64,000 bases of DNA, from contig CM060918.1 in NCBI GenBank assembly GCA_030737875.1, positions 776,420,552-776,484,551 of the forward strand, in the 5' to 3' direction. Shown here piece by piece: positions 24,349-35,332 of the stretch. The notes beneath the pieces are model-generated. The model was not told the origin of the DNA. It saw only the letters and a program-made list of their open reading frames with translations, and searched no databases. Position 1 is the stretch's first letter. Each line of letters starts with the position of its first letter. This DNA comes from Allium sativum (taxonomy: Eukaryota > Streptophyta > Magnoliopsida > Asparagales > Amaryllidaceae). The translations under genes and the position numbers were made by a program.

Positions 24349-25173
24349 GTGACCATCACGCCCACAACTGTGACACTTCCTCTTATCCTTACCCTTGTCA
24401 TTCTTTCCTCCTTTCTTCTGTTGCTGCTATTGTTGTTGTTGTCCTTTCTTGGGCCATATCTTCTTGTTTTGCGTTGTTTCCTCAGCTTTAGCCTCTTTCT
24501 TTTCTCCTTTCTCTTCCTCATACATCAAATCCATATCAACAAGTCTTTCAAAGGCAGCTCCCATTGGAATATGGGACATGGCTAACCCATGAAGGGGTTC
24601 GTTTAGCCCTTTAACAAACCGCAAAGCCTTCTTATGCGAAGTGTCTACCAGTTCCAGTCCAAATCTTGCCAGATGGTTGAATTTGTTCACACACTCTTTA
24701 ACAGTTAAGTTTCCTTATTTGAGTGCTAAGAATCTCTCCATTTGCATGCTTTTCTCAGCTTGGGAAAGAAATTTCATTTCAAACCTCTGTCTAAAGTCAT
24801 TCCAAATTTCCACTGGACGTCCTACTTGGGTTACCTCCCACCAAAACGAAGCTTCATCTTTCAGTAGCCAAGCAGCTAACTGAATCTTCCTTCGATCCTC
24901 TACTTCAAAGATTACAATCAAGTCCTCAGTCTTCTCGATCCAATTCCTTGCCTCTACGAATGTCTCGGTTCCATGGAATGGCTTCCCTCCCATAGCACGG
25001 AAATCTTTGCAGATCTTAGAGAAATTGTCTACACGCGGAGGAGGAGGAGGAACAACGGATGCAGCTGGGGGAGGAACGTTTCCTTGGCCTTCGGCAGGCA
25101 TCGTGGCCTCCAGATACATACGGAACCATCCTGGTATCGTAACGCCCTCCGGGATATTGGGTTCTCCATACAT
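24298..25173 (-). pseudogene. Chromovirus gag with two CCHC zinc knuckles
   Basis: ATG at 25173 begins MYGEPNIPEGVTIPGWF. The retrotransposon gag domain follows: FHGTETFVEARNWIEKTED, AAWLLKDEASFWWE, WNDFRQRFEMKF. In-frame stops are at 24715 and 24427 (the latter a TAG in a glutamine run). Two knuckles, [14 protein letters not shown] and [14 protein letters not shown], both fit CX2CX4HX4C. Gag would form the particle that packages element RNA. Confidence 0.9.
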
Positions 25174-25341
25174 GCTGAAAAAGAAAAGGAAAGAGATTCA
25201 GACAAGGAATCGAAAGATATTACTTATGGCTCTTTGGGGAATGTTTTTCAAAACAGACTCTTCGTTTTGAAAATGCTTTCTTTTAAAACCTTTTTGAAAA
25301 TAGTTTTCAAAAAAAACTTTTATCTAATCTGGTAACCTTCA

Positions 25342-25353
25342 GTTCTGATACCA
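25342..25353 (-). other. Primer-binding site of the chromovirus, one mismatch
   Basis: Complement reads TGGTATCAGAAC, one base off the initiator tRNA-Met match found elsewhere in the window. It lies two bases from the LTR at 25356. Confidence 0.8.
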
Positions 25354-25355
25354 AG

Positions 25356-27948
25356 TGTGACACCCCACGTCCGTTAATGTCACTCACTAAGGGAATGCAT
25401 TAAGTTTCGTGAAGCGTTATAGGTAAACAGACACAGAATATTACAAGACAGATATAAATAATATAGCAACGGAAATTCAAATTTTTATTTCAGACATAAA
25501 TCACAATATCGTGGTCCAAAATACCATAAGTCACAAAAATCATTACAATAATATAACTTCTGTCTTGTACCATCAGAGTACATAAACGTATAAAAAGCTT
25601 AATTCCCCAAGAAAAAGAGCTAAGTCATAGTAGAGATAAGAACTTGAGCTATACTTCAAAAGCAGCTCCAACAAGATGATAACCGAGTCTTGACTAAGCC
25701 TGAGAATTCCCTCCCTGCGAACCTTTGGGGGGGGAATGAAATAAAGAAGAGGAAACAAAAAGGGTCAGACATAAAGTCTAGCGAGTCCAGTTACTTTCAG
25801 CAAGTAAATAAATAAAAGTAGCATGACAGACATATAAAGTGGATAAGACAGAGATAGCTTCATAAAAGGTAAGTATGAAAAGATAACATAAGATAGGGTG
25901 TATACGCTTCTAATGACTATTCTGCAGTACTACTAATATATCCAGAATGAGATGATCCATTCCACTATAAGGTGGTAGACTTAGGCATACGTCCAAAAGT
26001 ATCCTAACTACTACCCTAATCGATCGGTTCCTTAATCCGCGTAGATACTCTGTGTCGGCCCCACCGTAGGATGTATTACGTCCTAAAGTGGCAACCCTTC
26101 GCTGATATGCACAGCCTCATATCTACAGGTGTCACGGTCGTCTTATCCCCTTCTGCCCAGCTCATGCACGCACATGACCCGGTCGGTTTGCGCCGCCCAC
26201 ACCGTCCTCCACGTTTGGATCTCTTACAATCAGTTCAGTAAGTGTGCCCCTTCTCCAACCTAGTTTGGAGTACACTGTTTGATACCTACTCCGGGTTACT
26301 AACTGAAACGGGTCCGACACAATATGATACAAGTCTTCCCCTTCGTCTTGTATCCCCCACTAGGTTTTCCACAAGCTATATTTACCCTAAAGGTGTCTTC
26401 GATTATATAACCCCAATCTTTCTACCGGTTATGCTTACATATAGGTGTCTTTAACACATAACCCCCAATTGGTTAAGTTTTGTGGGCCTATATTAAATGT
26501 TACCCACCCATCTCAGATATACTTAACTTAACGCTCCCATTGTTCAACCAAGTTTACTTCACCCCTATTCATGTATAAGTTCAATTAGGTAAAGCATTTC
26601 AATTCTTTACCATGTCCATTTATGGTTTATTATGGGCTAGACCTCCCACATCAGGCCTACAGCTTGTGGATGTGGATATGTCGGTCGGTTCCCGACAGAC
26701 TTCTTCCACAATTTGGGCTTAACCTCGTGCCTTAGCCCGTCTCGTATTTGTGCACTTAGACCCCTCACATTAGGTTCAACATTAGTGGTTGCTGGATGTG
26801 CCAGTCAGGTCCGGGCAGACTTCTACCACTAATGCAACCTAACCTTGTGTCATAAGTGCAGTTACAGTTTCTAATTACTGTAATCCTAGACATCTTAATT
26901 ATTATCCAATTTTACCTATTTCCTTATCGGTGCCCAATCTCCTACTCCCCATATTGAATTTTATGTCCAATTTATGTTTATAAACATTATTCAAATTATG
27001 CCAATACTAATCTTTTTCCCCCATTCCCTAATTAGCGCATTCACATAATTCGCGGCATGCCTAGGCTAGATAATAGCCTAGTCATAAACGATAAAAAGGG
27101 AAAGGTGATCGGAATATGACAAAAGTGATTGTTCTAACATAACTGGCATAAACATATACTAACATGGTGACAAGGTGAACATATAAGCATAGATCCAGTG
27201 GACTTGTGGCAGTTAACTAGTTTTAACATGATAAAGATGTTAAGATAAGCACGACAAGATCTAAATTTAGATGTTCAATAGGTTCAGATCTAATATGATA
27301 AGCACAAGGGGATCTAAACAATAAGCTAGATCTGGTTAATAATTTAGATATCAAAATAATCCAGATCTAATGGTTAAAAGTAGATCTAACATAAATAAGG
27401 TTTAAGATCCACATCATATAATGTCATAGAAGTCAGAATAGATCTGATAAGATAAAGGTTGAGATCCAAGTTATAACCAATTCAGAATGTCATAATTCAC
27501 AATGGATCTAGTATAATTTAGTTACAGGAACAAATCCAAACTATAGTCATATCAGGTTTACTTTTAAATATTTAAATCTAAAAGCAACTAAGAACTCACA
27601 GTGTTTGGATTAGAAAGTAGAACTAAAAGAGAAGCTTGTTGAGATATAGATCTACACTTGAATCTCTAATTGATTTCATTGTTGTAGAAGATAAAGAATT
27701 TAGTTCAGTTCAGACACCGGCAGCGTTTGGGCTCCATTGATTTCCAGTGATGAAAACAAGAGAAATGGTCCTCTGTATATAGCTGCCAGCCTCCAGAAAC
27801 CGTCTGCCACCTCAGCCCTAGGGGGGTCGACCCCCCCATTTATGGGGTCGACCCCCCAACTATGGGGTCGACCCCCCCACTAAAGGGTCGACACCTCTGG
27901 GGTGGGAATTTTGCCCCCTACGGGATTTTCGAAATTTGAATTCCTGGT

Positions 27949-27982
<34 letters not shown>

Positions 27983-28177
27983 CTTCTGCGCGTGTACAAA
28001 CTTCAAACCTACATAACTTCTTCATACGGTGTTCGTTTACGCAAACCAAATGTCTATTTTGACCTGAATTTCGAGACGGACACAATGGCGCAGTCCGTTT
28101 CCTTTAATTCTAAATATTAAATTAATTATTATTTAATTTATCCTCTTTTAGTGTCGTTAAAATTACGGGGTATTACA
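25356..28177 (-). repeat. Right LTR of the chromovirus (5' LTR in sense orientation), 2822 bp
   Basis: Starts TGTGACACCCCACG, ends GGGGTATTACA. The visible differences from the left LTR are scattered substitutions, small indels and the variable GTCGAC and TA tracts, so this is not a recent insertion. Confidence 0.9.
27818..27897. repeat. GTCGAC palindrome cluster in the right LTR
   Basis: Four GTCGAC cores in G/C runs, homologous to 19875-19955. The flanking C runs are longer here. Confidence 0.85.
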
Positions 28178-28182
28178 CAAGC

Positions 28183-29957
28183 TGTGCTTGATGATAAGCG
28201 GAGGAATGTTATGAAAGAGGAGTTTGATGCTGTTATCAAAAATCAAACCTAGTCTCTTATGCCACTGCCTAAAGATAGAAATATTATTGGATGCAAGTGG
28301 ACATATAGAATAAAAAGAAATGTTGATGGAGCGGTGTCCAAGTACAAGGCTAGATTGGTTGCAAAAGGATATTCACATGCAACAGTGTGGAATTGACTTT
28401 TATGAAACATTCTCACCTGTTGTGAAACCTATAACCATTAGAATCATATTAACAATTGCCTTGCATAAGAGCAGGGCCATCAAGCAATTGGTTGTAAATA
28501 AAGCTTTATTGAATGGTGTTTTGCTAGAGGAGGTTTATATGGAATAACCCCTGAGGTTCACTGAAAAAGAAAAAGAAAATTTTGCGTGCAAATTGAACAA
28601 AGGTTTATAGACCTCAAGCAAGTACCAAGAGTGTGGTTTGAGAAACTCAAGTCAACTCTAACCAGACATGGGTACAACCCCACTAAGTCTGATAACTCTC
28701 TGTTTGTAAAATTTACAAATGATTCTATCACTTATGTGCTAATTAATGTTGATGATTTTATAATTACATGTAATAGTGACAATGAAATCAGCGAGATCAC
28801 AAAGTAGTTAAACAGTGAGTTCTCAGTCAAAGATCTGGGGGGCCTAACCTACATCCTTGGAATTGAAGTAACAAAGACTAGCAAAAGTGATCTATTTCTA
28901 AGTTAAAGAAAGTATATATCCGAAATTCTCATCAAATCCAAGATGGATATGGATAACTCCCTTCTTACGCCAATGATCACTAATGCATGTCTTAGTAAAG
29001 AAAAAGGGGAACACACACATAATAAGGGACAGTATGCTCTACAGTATGCAATAATAACAAGGCCGGATGTATCTTACAATGTGAACAAATTAAGCCAGTT
29101 TATGCAGAAGCCACTCAATGAACAATGAAAGGCACTAAAAAGGATTTTAAGATATCTAAAGGGCACAATAAATCATGAAATAATAATGAAGCAAAGCAAC
29201 ACACTCAATACCAATGAATACAGTGATGCAGACTGGGAAAAAGATCGCGATGACAGAAAATCTACAACATGCTACTGTATATAATTAGGAAAAAAAATCT
29301 CATATCATGGTGTGCCAAAAAACAGAGTACAATATCCAGATCAAGCATTGGGGGTGAGTATAGAAGTATTGCAAGCACTACCGGAGAGATAATTTGGATT
29401 CAATCCTTGTTAAGTGAATTAAAAGTGCAAACTGGTAAAAGGCAACAATATGGTGCGATAATCTCAGTGCAATAGCCGTGGTATCAAATCCTATACTGCA
29501 TTCGAGAACCAAGCATATGGAGCTCGATAGTTACTTTGTAAGAAAAATAGTGCTGAAAGGAAAAATGTATGTAAACCATGTACCTTCTACTTACCAAACA
29601 GCCGATGTTATGACCAAACCTTTATCAAGACAGAGATTCAAAACGCTCAGAGAGGAACTCCGCGTCAACAAACCAGACAAACTCGAAGACCAAAGATCTT
29701 GCAGATCCAAAGGAATGGAAATCAACAGCAAATCAGCTGAAGACCCATCCAAAGAGACTCAAAATCAGCTCAAACAAGCCAACTGCCACAGATATACTAC
29801 CATAGGTTATAGATATGCAACATTGGAGGCTAGAGAACAGAAATCTGAAGTCATATCCGAGGAATCTCAAAAACTCAATCAGCTAAAACAAGCCAACTGC
29901 CACAGATTTACCACTGTAGGTCATAGATCTGCAACATCGAAAGCTAGGGAGCAGTAA
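28183..29957 (+). pseudogene. Ty1/copia pol fragment, rest of tandem unit 2
   Basis: Continues from 17409 across the chromovirus. It shows the same landmarks as unit 1: NIIGCKWTYRIKRNVDG, YKARLVAKGYS, INVDDFIITC (about 28740) and RNase H (29269-29600: [21 protein letters not shown]). It shares with unit 1 the TAG in place of a tryptophan (28250) and the TAG at 28805, so both stops predate the duplication. It adds a 4-base insertion at about 28376 and its own stops. It keeps a longer 3' end, with a tail in which a segment QLKQANCHR...AREQ occurs twice (29760-29957). Confidence 0.88.
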
Positions 29958-30076
29958 TCTGAAGACAAAAGACTTTGTAGAAGATATCTGAGAAATTTCT
30001 CAGTAAAAAGGATATAGATCGCCATGAAGATGGCTGCCATTTTTTATCTCTAGCAAACCCTAACCCTCAGGGTTTT

Positions 30077-30260
30077 GTTGGTGGGGGGCTAATGAGAAAA
30101 TAGTTATTTTATAGAGCAATATGTATTCGGGTCTAACCCTAGACCCTCTTCCATGTGGGCTTTACTGTTTTTAGCCCAATACAAACGCTTATATATACAA
30201 CTTCCATTTGTACAGCCTAGTTAATGAAATAACAAATACATTTTCCTCTCCACTCTCACA
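30077..30260 (+). repeat. Probable polypurine tract and 3' LTR of the copia element
   Basis: GTTGGTGGGGGGCTA (30078-30092) is a polypurine-like tract, followed by TGAGAAAATAG. A TATA-like CTTATATATAC lies at about 30189, and CTCTCACA at 30253-30260 could be the LTR end. A 168-bp LTR is short but possible for copia elements. With the 5' LTR absent, the ends cannot be confirmed. Confidence 0.5.
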
Positions 30261-31281
30261 CTAATTCAAACAAACAACATAACTTTTACATACATGGGAG
30301 CAACACTTGTTTACGATGTATGACCAGTCATTGAACAGCAAAACACAAACTATAAGTGATAATCCAACAGAATAACTTTTACATACCTGGGAGCAATACT
30401 AGTTTATGATGTTCACGACTTAGAAGCACATAGCTAGGGTTACAAACCAGAAACTTCTAGTTACTCGAGGCGCAACCGTAGAAAGGATAAGAAATCGACA
30501 AAATAATCACATCCTTTACTACGAATGTCATTGAAATGCTTAGGCGTAGCACAACCACAATGACACATACACTACTGCATTACTGTTACACGTAGCGTGC
30601 ATGATACATAAGCTATTATCTTTCTTTTTTTAAAACCAATCTGGTTTACATAAGCTATTATCATTGCAACTGCTACTGATATATAAAAATGAACATTTGG
30701 AAGAGATTCCTTCTCTTTATGCTATCATGAAGTTACTATAACCTTAGTGTTTTTCTGTTGTTTGTAACTGATTTCCTCCTCCAGCTTTAACTCTCTAATA
30801 CACCTTTTATGCATGCGAACTGGTCGCGCATGCGCACAGTATGTGTTGAGATAACTAAACAAAGTAATATTGACAAAGACTCTGTTTCCGCCTTCCTGTT
30901 ATTTACTGAGATAAGCAAAAACCATTATAAATTTAGGTAGCAGAACCTACATGAATTATTGAATTCCCAATATTTTGTCCATATACAGTTCAGCCACTGA
31001 AAACTACAAAGAACTATTGCATGTCAACCTTAACAATGTACAGTCTTATCAAATTCATATATAATCCAAAAATTCCATGGATCTCATATAAATCATCTAC
31101 ACTGCATCTTTATATATAATTTTATGCAGTAGAACAGACATGCATAAGTCCAAGAATCCGAAAATTCGTACCACAAAGGGTAAATGTATGATATCCATAT
31201 AACAACCATCACCCATGACCATATGTTATGATTCTAACAACTCTAAGTCAAAAATGACAGATCTGTCTGGCTTGAAAATAA
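30261..31281. other. Non-coding AT-rich region with a short direct repeat
   Basis: A block starting AACTTTTACATACATGGGAG at about 30290 recurs at about 30376 (about 40 bases, a few differences). Nothing else is recognisable. Confidence 0.5.
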
Positions 31282-31596
31282 GAAAAAGTTGAACATGTTA
31301 ACATTGAAAAGGCCAGAGGCGACGACCTGGGTAGGATCCTGCTTCCTGTTGACCCTACCCTTTGCGACCCGATTCCAGATCTTGGAAACTCATTTCCAAG
31401 AAATTATCCTCGGTTTGTTAAAAATCTAGAAATGAAAGTGAGAACGATGGTTGATTTCAGACAATTTTGGAGAGAGTGGGTGCTTTTCAATTTTGTGAAT
31501 GATTATGAACAATATTTATTTGGGGAAGCGAGTGCGCTGTTACACATCCAGAGAACTGCAACTCCTGAGGACACCAAGATTCATTTGAGGGGGTAA
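31282..31596 (+). CDS. Unidentified open frame, 104 codons without ATG start; exon-like
   Basis: The frame opens after TAA at 31279 and ends at TAA 31594-31596. It has no early ATG (first Met is mid-frame). Its composition is less AT-biased than its surroundings, and the peptide looks protein-like: DDLGRILLPVDPTLCDPIP, NSFPRNYPRFVKNLEMKV, FRQFWREWVLFNFVNDYEQY, FGEASALLHIQ. Aromatic and charged residues alternate as in a folded domain. I do not recognise the family. It could be a captured gene fragment, a retroelement gag piece or a last exon. No clear splice acceptor was chosen. Confidence 0.35.
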   Translation, partial: EKVEHVNIEKARGDDLGRILLPVDPTLCDPIPDLGNSFPRNYPRFVKNLEMKVRTMVDFRQFWREWVLFNFVNDYEQYLFGEASALLHIQRTATPEDTKIHLRG

Positions 31597-31960
31597 TAAG
31601 AGATGGAATCATCACCCTTTTTTTTGGAAAATTAATAGAATAGTGCATTTGAGGGTATTACGGAAATTTGGAGGTAATACCTTAATTCAATGTGTGTTCC
31701 TTTCTAAATTTATGTCTTTGACATAAAAGTTGACAATAATATAATGCATGACCAGTTATATGCTTTTTTTCCTTTATTACATATTGCTTGATCCTATCAT
31801 CACACAAGTTAAAACATTGTAGTTCAAGTTCACCATCGCTTTCTTAAGTCCTCATTCGTTGTCTTAAACACTTTTTCTTCCCAAACTCTATTAATTTTCT
31901 TATTTTATTGGAAATAATGAAACAAATTAATTTTATGACAAATTAATTGTACAAGAAATT
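31597..31960. other. Non-coding AT-rich spacer
   Basis: No feature seen before the first MITE. Confidence 0.5.
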
Positions 31961-32321
31961 AATTTCGGCGCACCCCTGTTTTGCAGCATACGATTAGCAC
32001 TCTACCCGTCCGTGAGCTATACCAATTCAAATCCAATAAGAATTTGAATATGTTCAATCCACATATATATTATCATTTATCTAAAATTTGAGCCCGTTCC
32101 GACATTCGTAAGATTTTCAAAATCATAGCTCAATTATTCATCGTTCAGACATTTTTTCGAACCGTTAAATTTAAACATTAAATATATTATTCATGAATAT
32201 CAGAACGAGCTCAAATTTTGAATAAATGATTATATATATATATATATATATATATTGAACATCTACAAATTCTTGTTGGATTTAGGTTGGTGTAACTCAC
32301 GAAGGGATGCCTCGAAACGCT

Positions 32322-32325
<4 letters not shown>
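31961..32325. mobile_element. Foldback MITE, family 1, copy 1
   Basis: Left arm runs from TTCGGCGCACCCCTGTTTTG through ACCCGTCCGTGAGCTATAC to AAATTTGAGCCCGTTCC. The right arm carries the complement (GAACGAGCTCAAATTTTG ... TGTAACTCACG ... CTCGAAACGCTCCTT). An internal TA run lies at about 32230-32254. Part of the right terminal repeat is missing compared with copy 2. Confidence 0.75.

Positions 32326-32391
<66 letters not shown>
32326..32391. repeat. (TA)n microsatellite between MITEs
   Basis: An uninterrupted TA run of about 66 bases joining MITE family 1 copy 1 to MITE family 2 copy 1. Confidence 0.95.
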
Positions 32392-32394
<3 letters not shown>

Positions 32395-32576
32395 AGCGTT
32401 CAAGAGAACCCCAAAAATTGAGCACCCCTGTTTTCCACCTCTTATTTATATTAAAACAGTGAGTGGGAAGTAAGAGAGTTAGTGGAAGGAGAGAAAAAGG
32501 AAGTTAGTGGGAAATGAGTGATGGAAAAATGAGAGGCTAAAGGGGTGCTCACTATTTGGGGTGTCATTGAACCTGC

Positions 32577-32579
<3 letters not shown>
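32392..32579. mobile_element. Short foldback MITE, family 2, copy 1
   Basis: Starts GCAAGCGTTCAAGAGAACCC and ends with an imperfect complement of it (GGGGTGTCATTGAACCTGCC). About 188 bp. The centre has GTGGGAAG/GAGAG-type purine runs. No coding. Confidence 0.7.

Positions 32580-32656
<77 letters not shown>
32580..32656. repeat. (TA)n microsatellite between MITEs
   Basis: TA run of about 75 bases joining MITE family 2 copy 1 to MITE family 1 copy 2. Confidence 0.95.
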
Positions 32657-32657
<1 letters not shown>

Positions 32658-33035
32658 CCGTTCTGAGGCACCCTTGTTTTGTAGTACCCCTTTAGCATCC
32701 CTACCCTACCGTGAGTTACATTAATTCAAATCCAACAAGATTTTGTAGATGTTCAATCCACATATATATTATCATCTATCCAAAATTTGAGTTCATTCCG
32801 ACATTCGTAGAATAATATATTTGATATTTAAATTTAACGGTTCGAATAAATGTCTAAACGATGAATAATCGAGCTAAGATTTTGGTAATGTTACGAATGT
32901 CGGAACGAGCTCAAATTTTGATAGACGATAATATATGTGGATAGAACATCTAAAAAATCTTGTTGGATTTAGGATTTGTGTAGCTCACGGTAGCATAAGG
33001 GTGCTGCAAAACAAGGGTGCCCCGAAATGCTCCTT
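32657..33035. mobile_element. Foldback MITE, family 1, copy 2
   Basis: Nearly palindromic over its whole length. The left arm GAGGCACCCTTGTTTTGTAG ... CTACCGTGAGTTAC is matched by GTAGCTCACGGTAGC ... CTGCAAAACAAGGGTGCCCC. About 380 bp, no coding. The best-preserved copy of the family in the window. Confidence 0.8.
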
Positions 33036-33043
33036 ATATATAT

Positions 33044-33220
33044 GGCAAGCGTTCAATGGCACCCTTACCCCAAATGCCTCATGATAACAGCCCTGCATTT
33101 ATATTAAAATAAGTGAATGGAAAGTGAGAGTGAGTGAAAGGACAAAGAAGGGATATGTGTAGTGGAAATTAAGGGGCAAATGGGGTGCTGCAATGTTACG
33201 GGTGTCATTGAACCTGCCTC
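33044..33220. mobile_element. Short foldback MITE, family 2, copy 2
   Basis: Starts GGCAAGCGTTCAATGGCACC and ends GGGTGTCATTGAACCTGCC, like 32392-32579. Only a short TATATATAT separates it from the family 1 copy to its left. It is followed by CT and CA runs (33221-33250). Confidence 0.7.
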
Positions 33221-33469
33221 TCTCTCTGTACACACCCACACACACACATCTTTTGAAAACATAGTTGGAATTTTGAAAAAACGAAAGAAAAAAACAACAT
33301 TCCCATCAATTTCTTTCAGTTAGAACCAAGTTTGGTGATAGCTATTCAAAAATAATCTAACCTGGTTATTCTAAAATAATTATATTTTGTTTAATTTGTA
33401 TGACTTTAATTGATTAATGAATTAATAAGAAGAAATAAAGTGAATTACACCGCATTTCTCTTTTGATAT

Positions 33470-34352
33470 TATCTTACAAGCAGACTTCTGTTTTAAGCAT
33501 ATTGGGCCGAAGCCCATCAGAATGTATTATATATTTTTACACTTCGTTTCGCTTATGTACATTTGAATAGGGCTGCACAAAGTATGGGTTGGGTCGGGTT
33601 AGACCAAATACTATATCCGACCCGCATAGGTATGGGTTTAAGGTAGCTCAACCCATACCCGACCCTATATGAGGTTGGATATGGGTTGGGTTGAAGTATG
33701 GGTTGGGTCGGGTTAAGTAAGGTTGGATTGGGTCACTTGAATACAATAAAAAATGAGAATATGAGGGATTTTTTCTAAAAATTATATCAAAATATTCAGC
33801 ATAATATATCAGATTTTAGCTAACATAATGCATTTAAAATAACCGAATCATTACAAGACATATAATTAAAATTTCATTGTAAAACACATCATATGAAATT
33901 AATTTACTACATAGTTGGGCAAGCGTTTCATTTTAAAATACATGAAAATGCTCTTTAAAATATATTTATCAAATTCTATCTAGTTTGGATTGACATGAAT
34001 TTTTTTTTTTTTTACATTTATTATAGAATACATAAACATTATTCTAGGATTATACTATTCTAATTTTAACTGGATGGATATTAAATTTGTTTTTTTTAAA
34101 TAGGTTTGGGTTGGGTTAAAATAAGGTTGGGTTGAATAAAATGTCAAACCCGACCCGCATATAGTATGGGTTACAAATTGTAACCCATATCCGACCCGAA
34201 CTAGGATGGGTTGGGTTGGGTTTATGTGGGTTGGGTCGGGTTGGTGGGTTGGGTCGGGTTGAATATGGGTTGTGTGCAGCCCTACATTTGAAGAAAATAG
34301 TATCAATACAGTAAAGTACTTTCCGTATTATCTGGTTACAAGTTTTCTTTCA
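33470..34352 (+). repeat. Decayed copia 5' LTR, split by the hAT element
   Basis: Sequence on both sides of the hAT element, ending in CA at 34351-34352 directly before a primer-like site. GGGCCGAAGCCCAT and TATTATATATTTTT at about 33505-33540 resemble the promoter part of plant copia LTRs. The left border is not determined. Confidence 0.5.
33568..34284. mobile_element. Non-autonomous hAT-type element, 717 bp
   Basis: Terminal inverted repeats TAGGGCTGCACA and TGTGCAGCCCTA. The flanking 8-bp duplication CATTTGAA (33560-33567 and 34285-34292) is perfect, as in the hAT superfamily. Both arms are packed with GGGTTGGGTCGGGTT-type words in opposite orientation. There is no transposase. Confidence 0.88.
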
Positions 34353-34364
34353 TGGTATCAAAGC
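34353..34364 (+). other. Primer-binding site of the decayed copia element, one mismatch
   Basis: TGGTATCAAAGC, one base off the initiator tRNA-Met match, just after the putative LTR end. Confidence 0.7.
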
Positions 34365-34854
34365 AAAAGCTTCACGACAATCAAGTTCATCCTTCTTTGT
34401 CAAGAACTTCATCAAAGTTGATTGTCTTTGACCAGTTTCTTCAAAATAAAGGAAAAGAACAATTTTTTAAACCCGAAACAGTATTCAAATCAACTGGATT
34501 GATTAAGTTTTTCTTCCATCAAAGTATAGCATCATCATTTGGGAGTTGAAGACGGTTTTTCATCCAAATTTAAGTGCCATGCCAAATAACTCTTGCAAGT
34601 TCTTAGCTGCAACATTAATTCTTGCAAAAAAAATGTCGTGGAAATCAAAAGTTTTCTTTTAAGAAATCAGAATTTAGTCACAGCCATTCAAAATCATTTC
34701 ATAAAGCTTTTTTCTTTAATCGAGAAATGGTTGCTACTAATAATTTTTTTCATCACATATCTCAAAAGAAAAGTTCTATACCTATAGGCACAGTTGGTCT
34801 CCTGTTAGTTATTCTGCTTTTTGCATCAGTTCCAATCCCTCTCTTTTCTTTACA

Positions 34855-35298
34855 ATGGCTGGAGATAGAACATCACCAACATCTATTGCAAGATCTTCAC
34901 GAACACCAAACTCAATTAGTCAAGAGGTGCTAAAAGTCATCATCAAACCTAGAGTCAAATTGTAACAACAAAACTCGATGAAACAAAAACTATTTAATGT
35001 GGAAGTTTCATATCGAAACTGCCATCAAGGGAAATGGCCTAAAGGAGTATGTGTTTGGCACCACTGCCATGCCTGCAAGATATGTTACTGGTAGCAAGGG
35101 TATATTGGTTAGCAACAATGAATATATCACATATCAAAGACAAAATAATACCATCAGTTCTAGGCTTCTCCCCTCTACGGGTCCAAACATTTTATCACAA
35201 TTAATAGGTTGTCAAACCACTCACAAAACCTGGCTAACAATCGAACAAATTTTCAGTTCACAATCTACAACAAAGGTATGAGCTATAGAAGATAACTA

Positions 35299-35332
<34 letters not shown>

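Larger units (their letters stand above)
17410..28177 (-). mobile_element. Complete but dead Ty3/gypsy chromovirus, 10.77 kb
   Basis: Two LTRs of about 2.8 kb (17410-20247 and 25356-28177) flank gag-PR-RT-RNase H-IN-chromodomain on the minus strand. The target duplication CAAGC is perfect (17405-17409 and 28178-28182). The domain order (integrase after RNase H) defines Ty3/gypsy, and a chromodomain-like tail after integrase puts it among the chromoviruses; the large LTRs recall the Tekay/Del group. Several in-frame stops and at least three frame changes interrupt the polyprotein. It is inserted in the second unit of the duplicated copia fragment, so it is younger than that duplication. Confidence 0.93.

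Noticed and set aside
24289..24592. Plus-strand Leu/Phe-rich frames resembling membrane proteins
   Set aside because: Antisense to the chromovirus gag and its zinc knuckles, which are clearly the coding strand.
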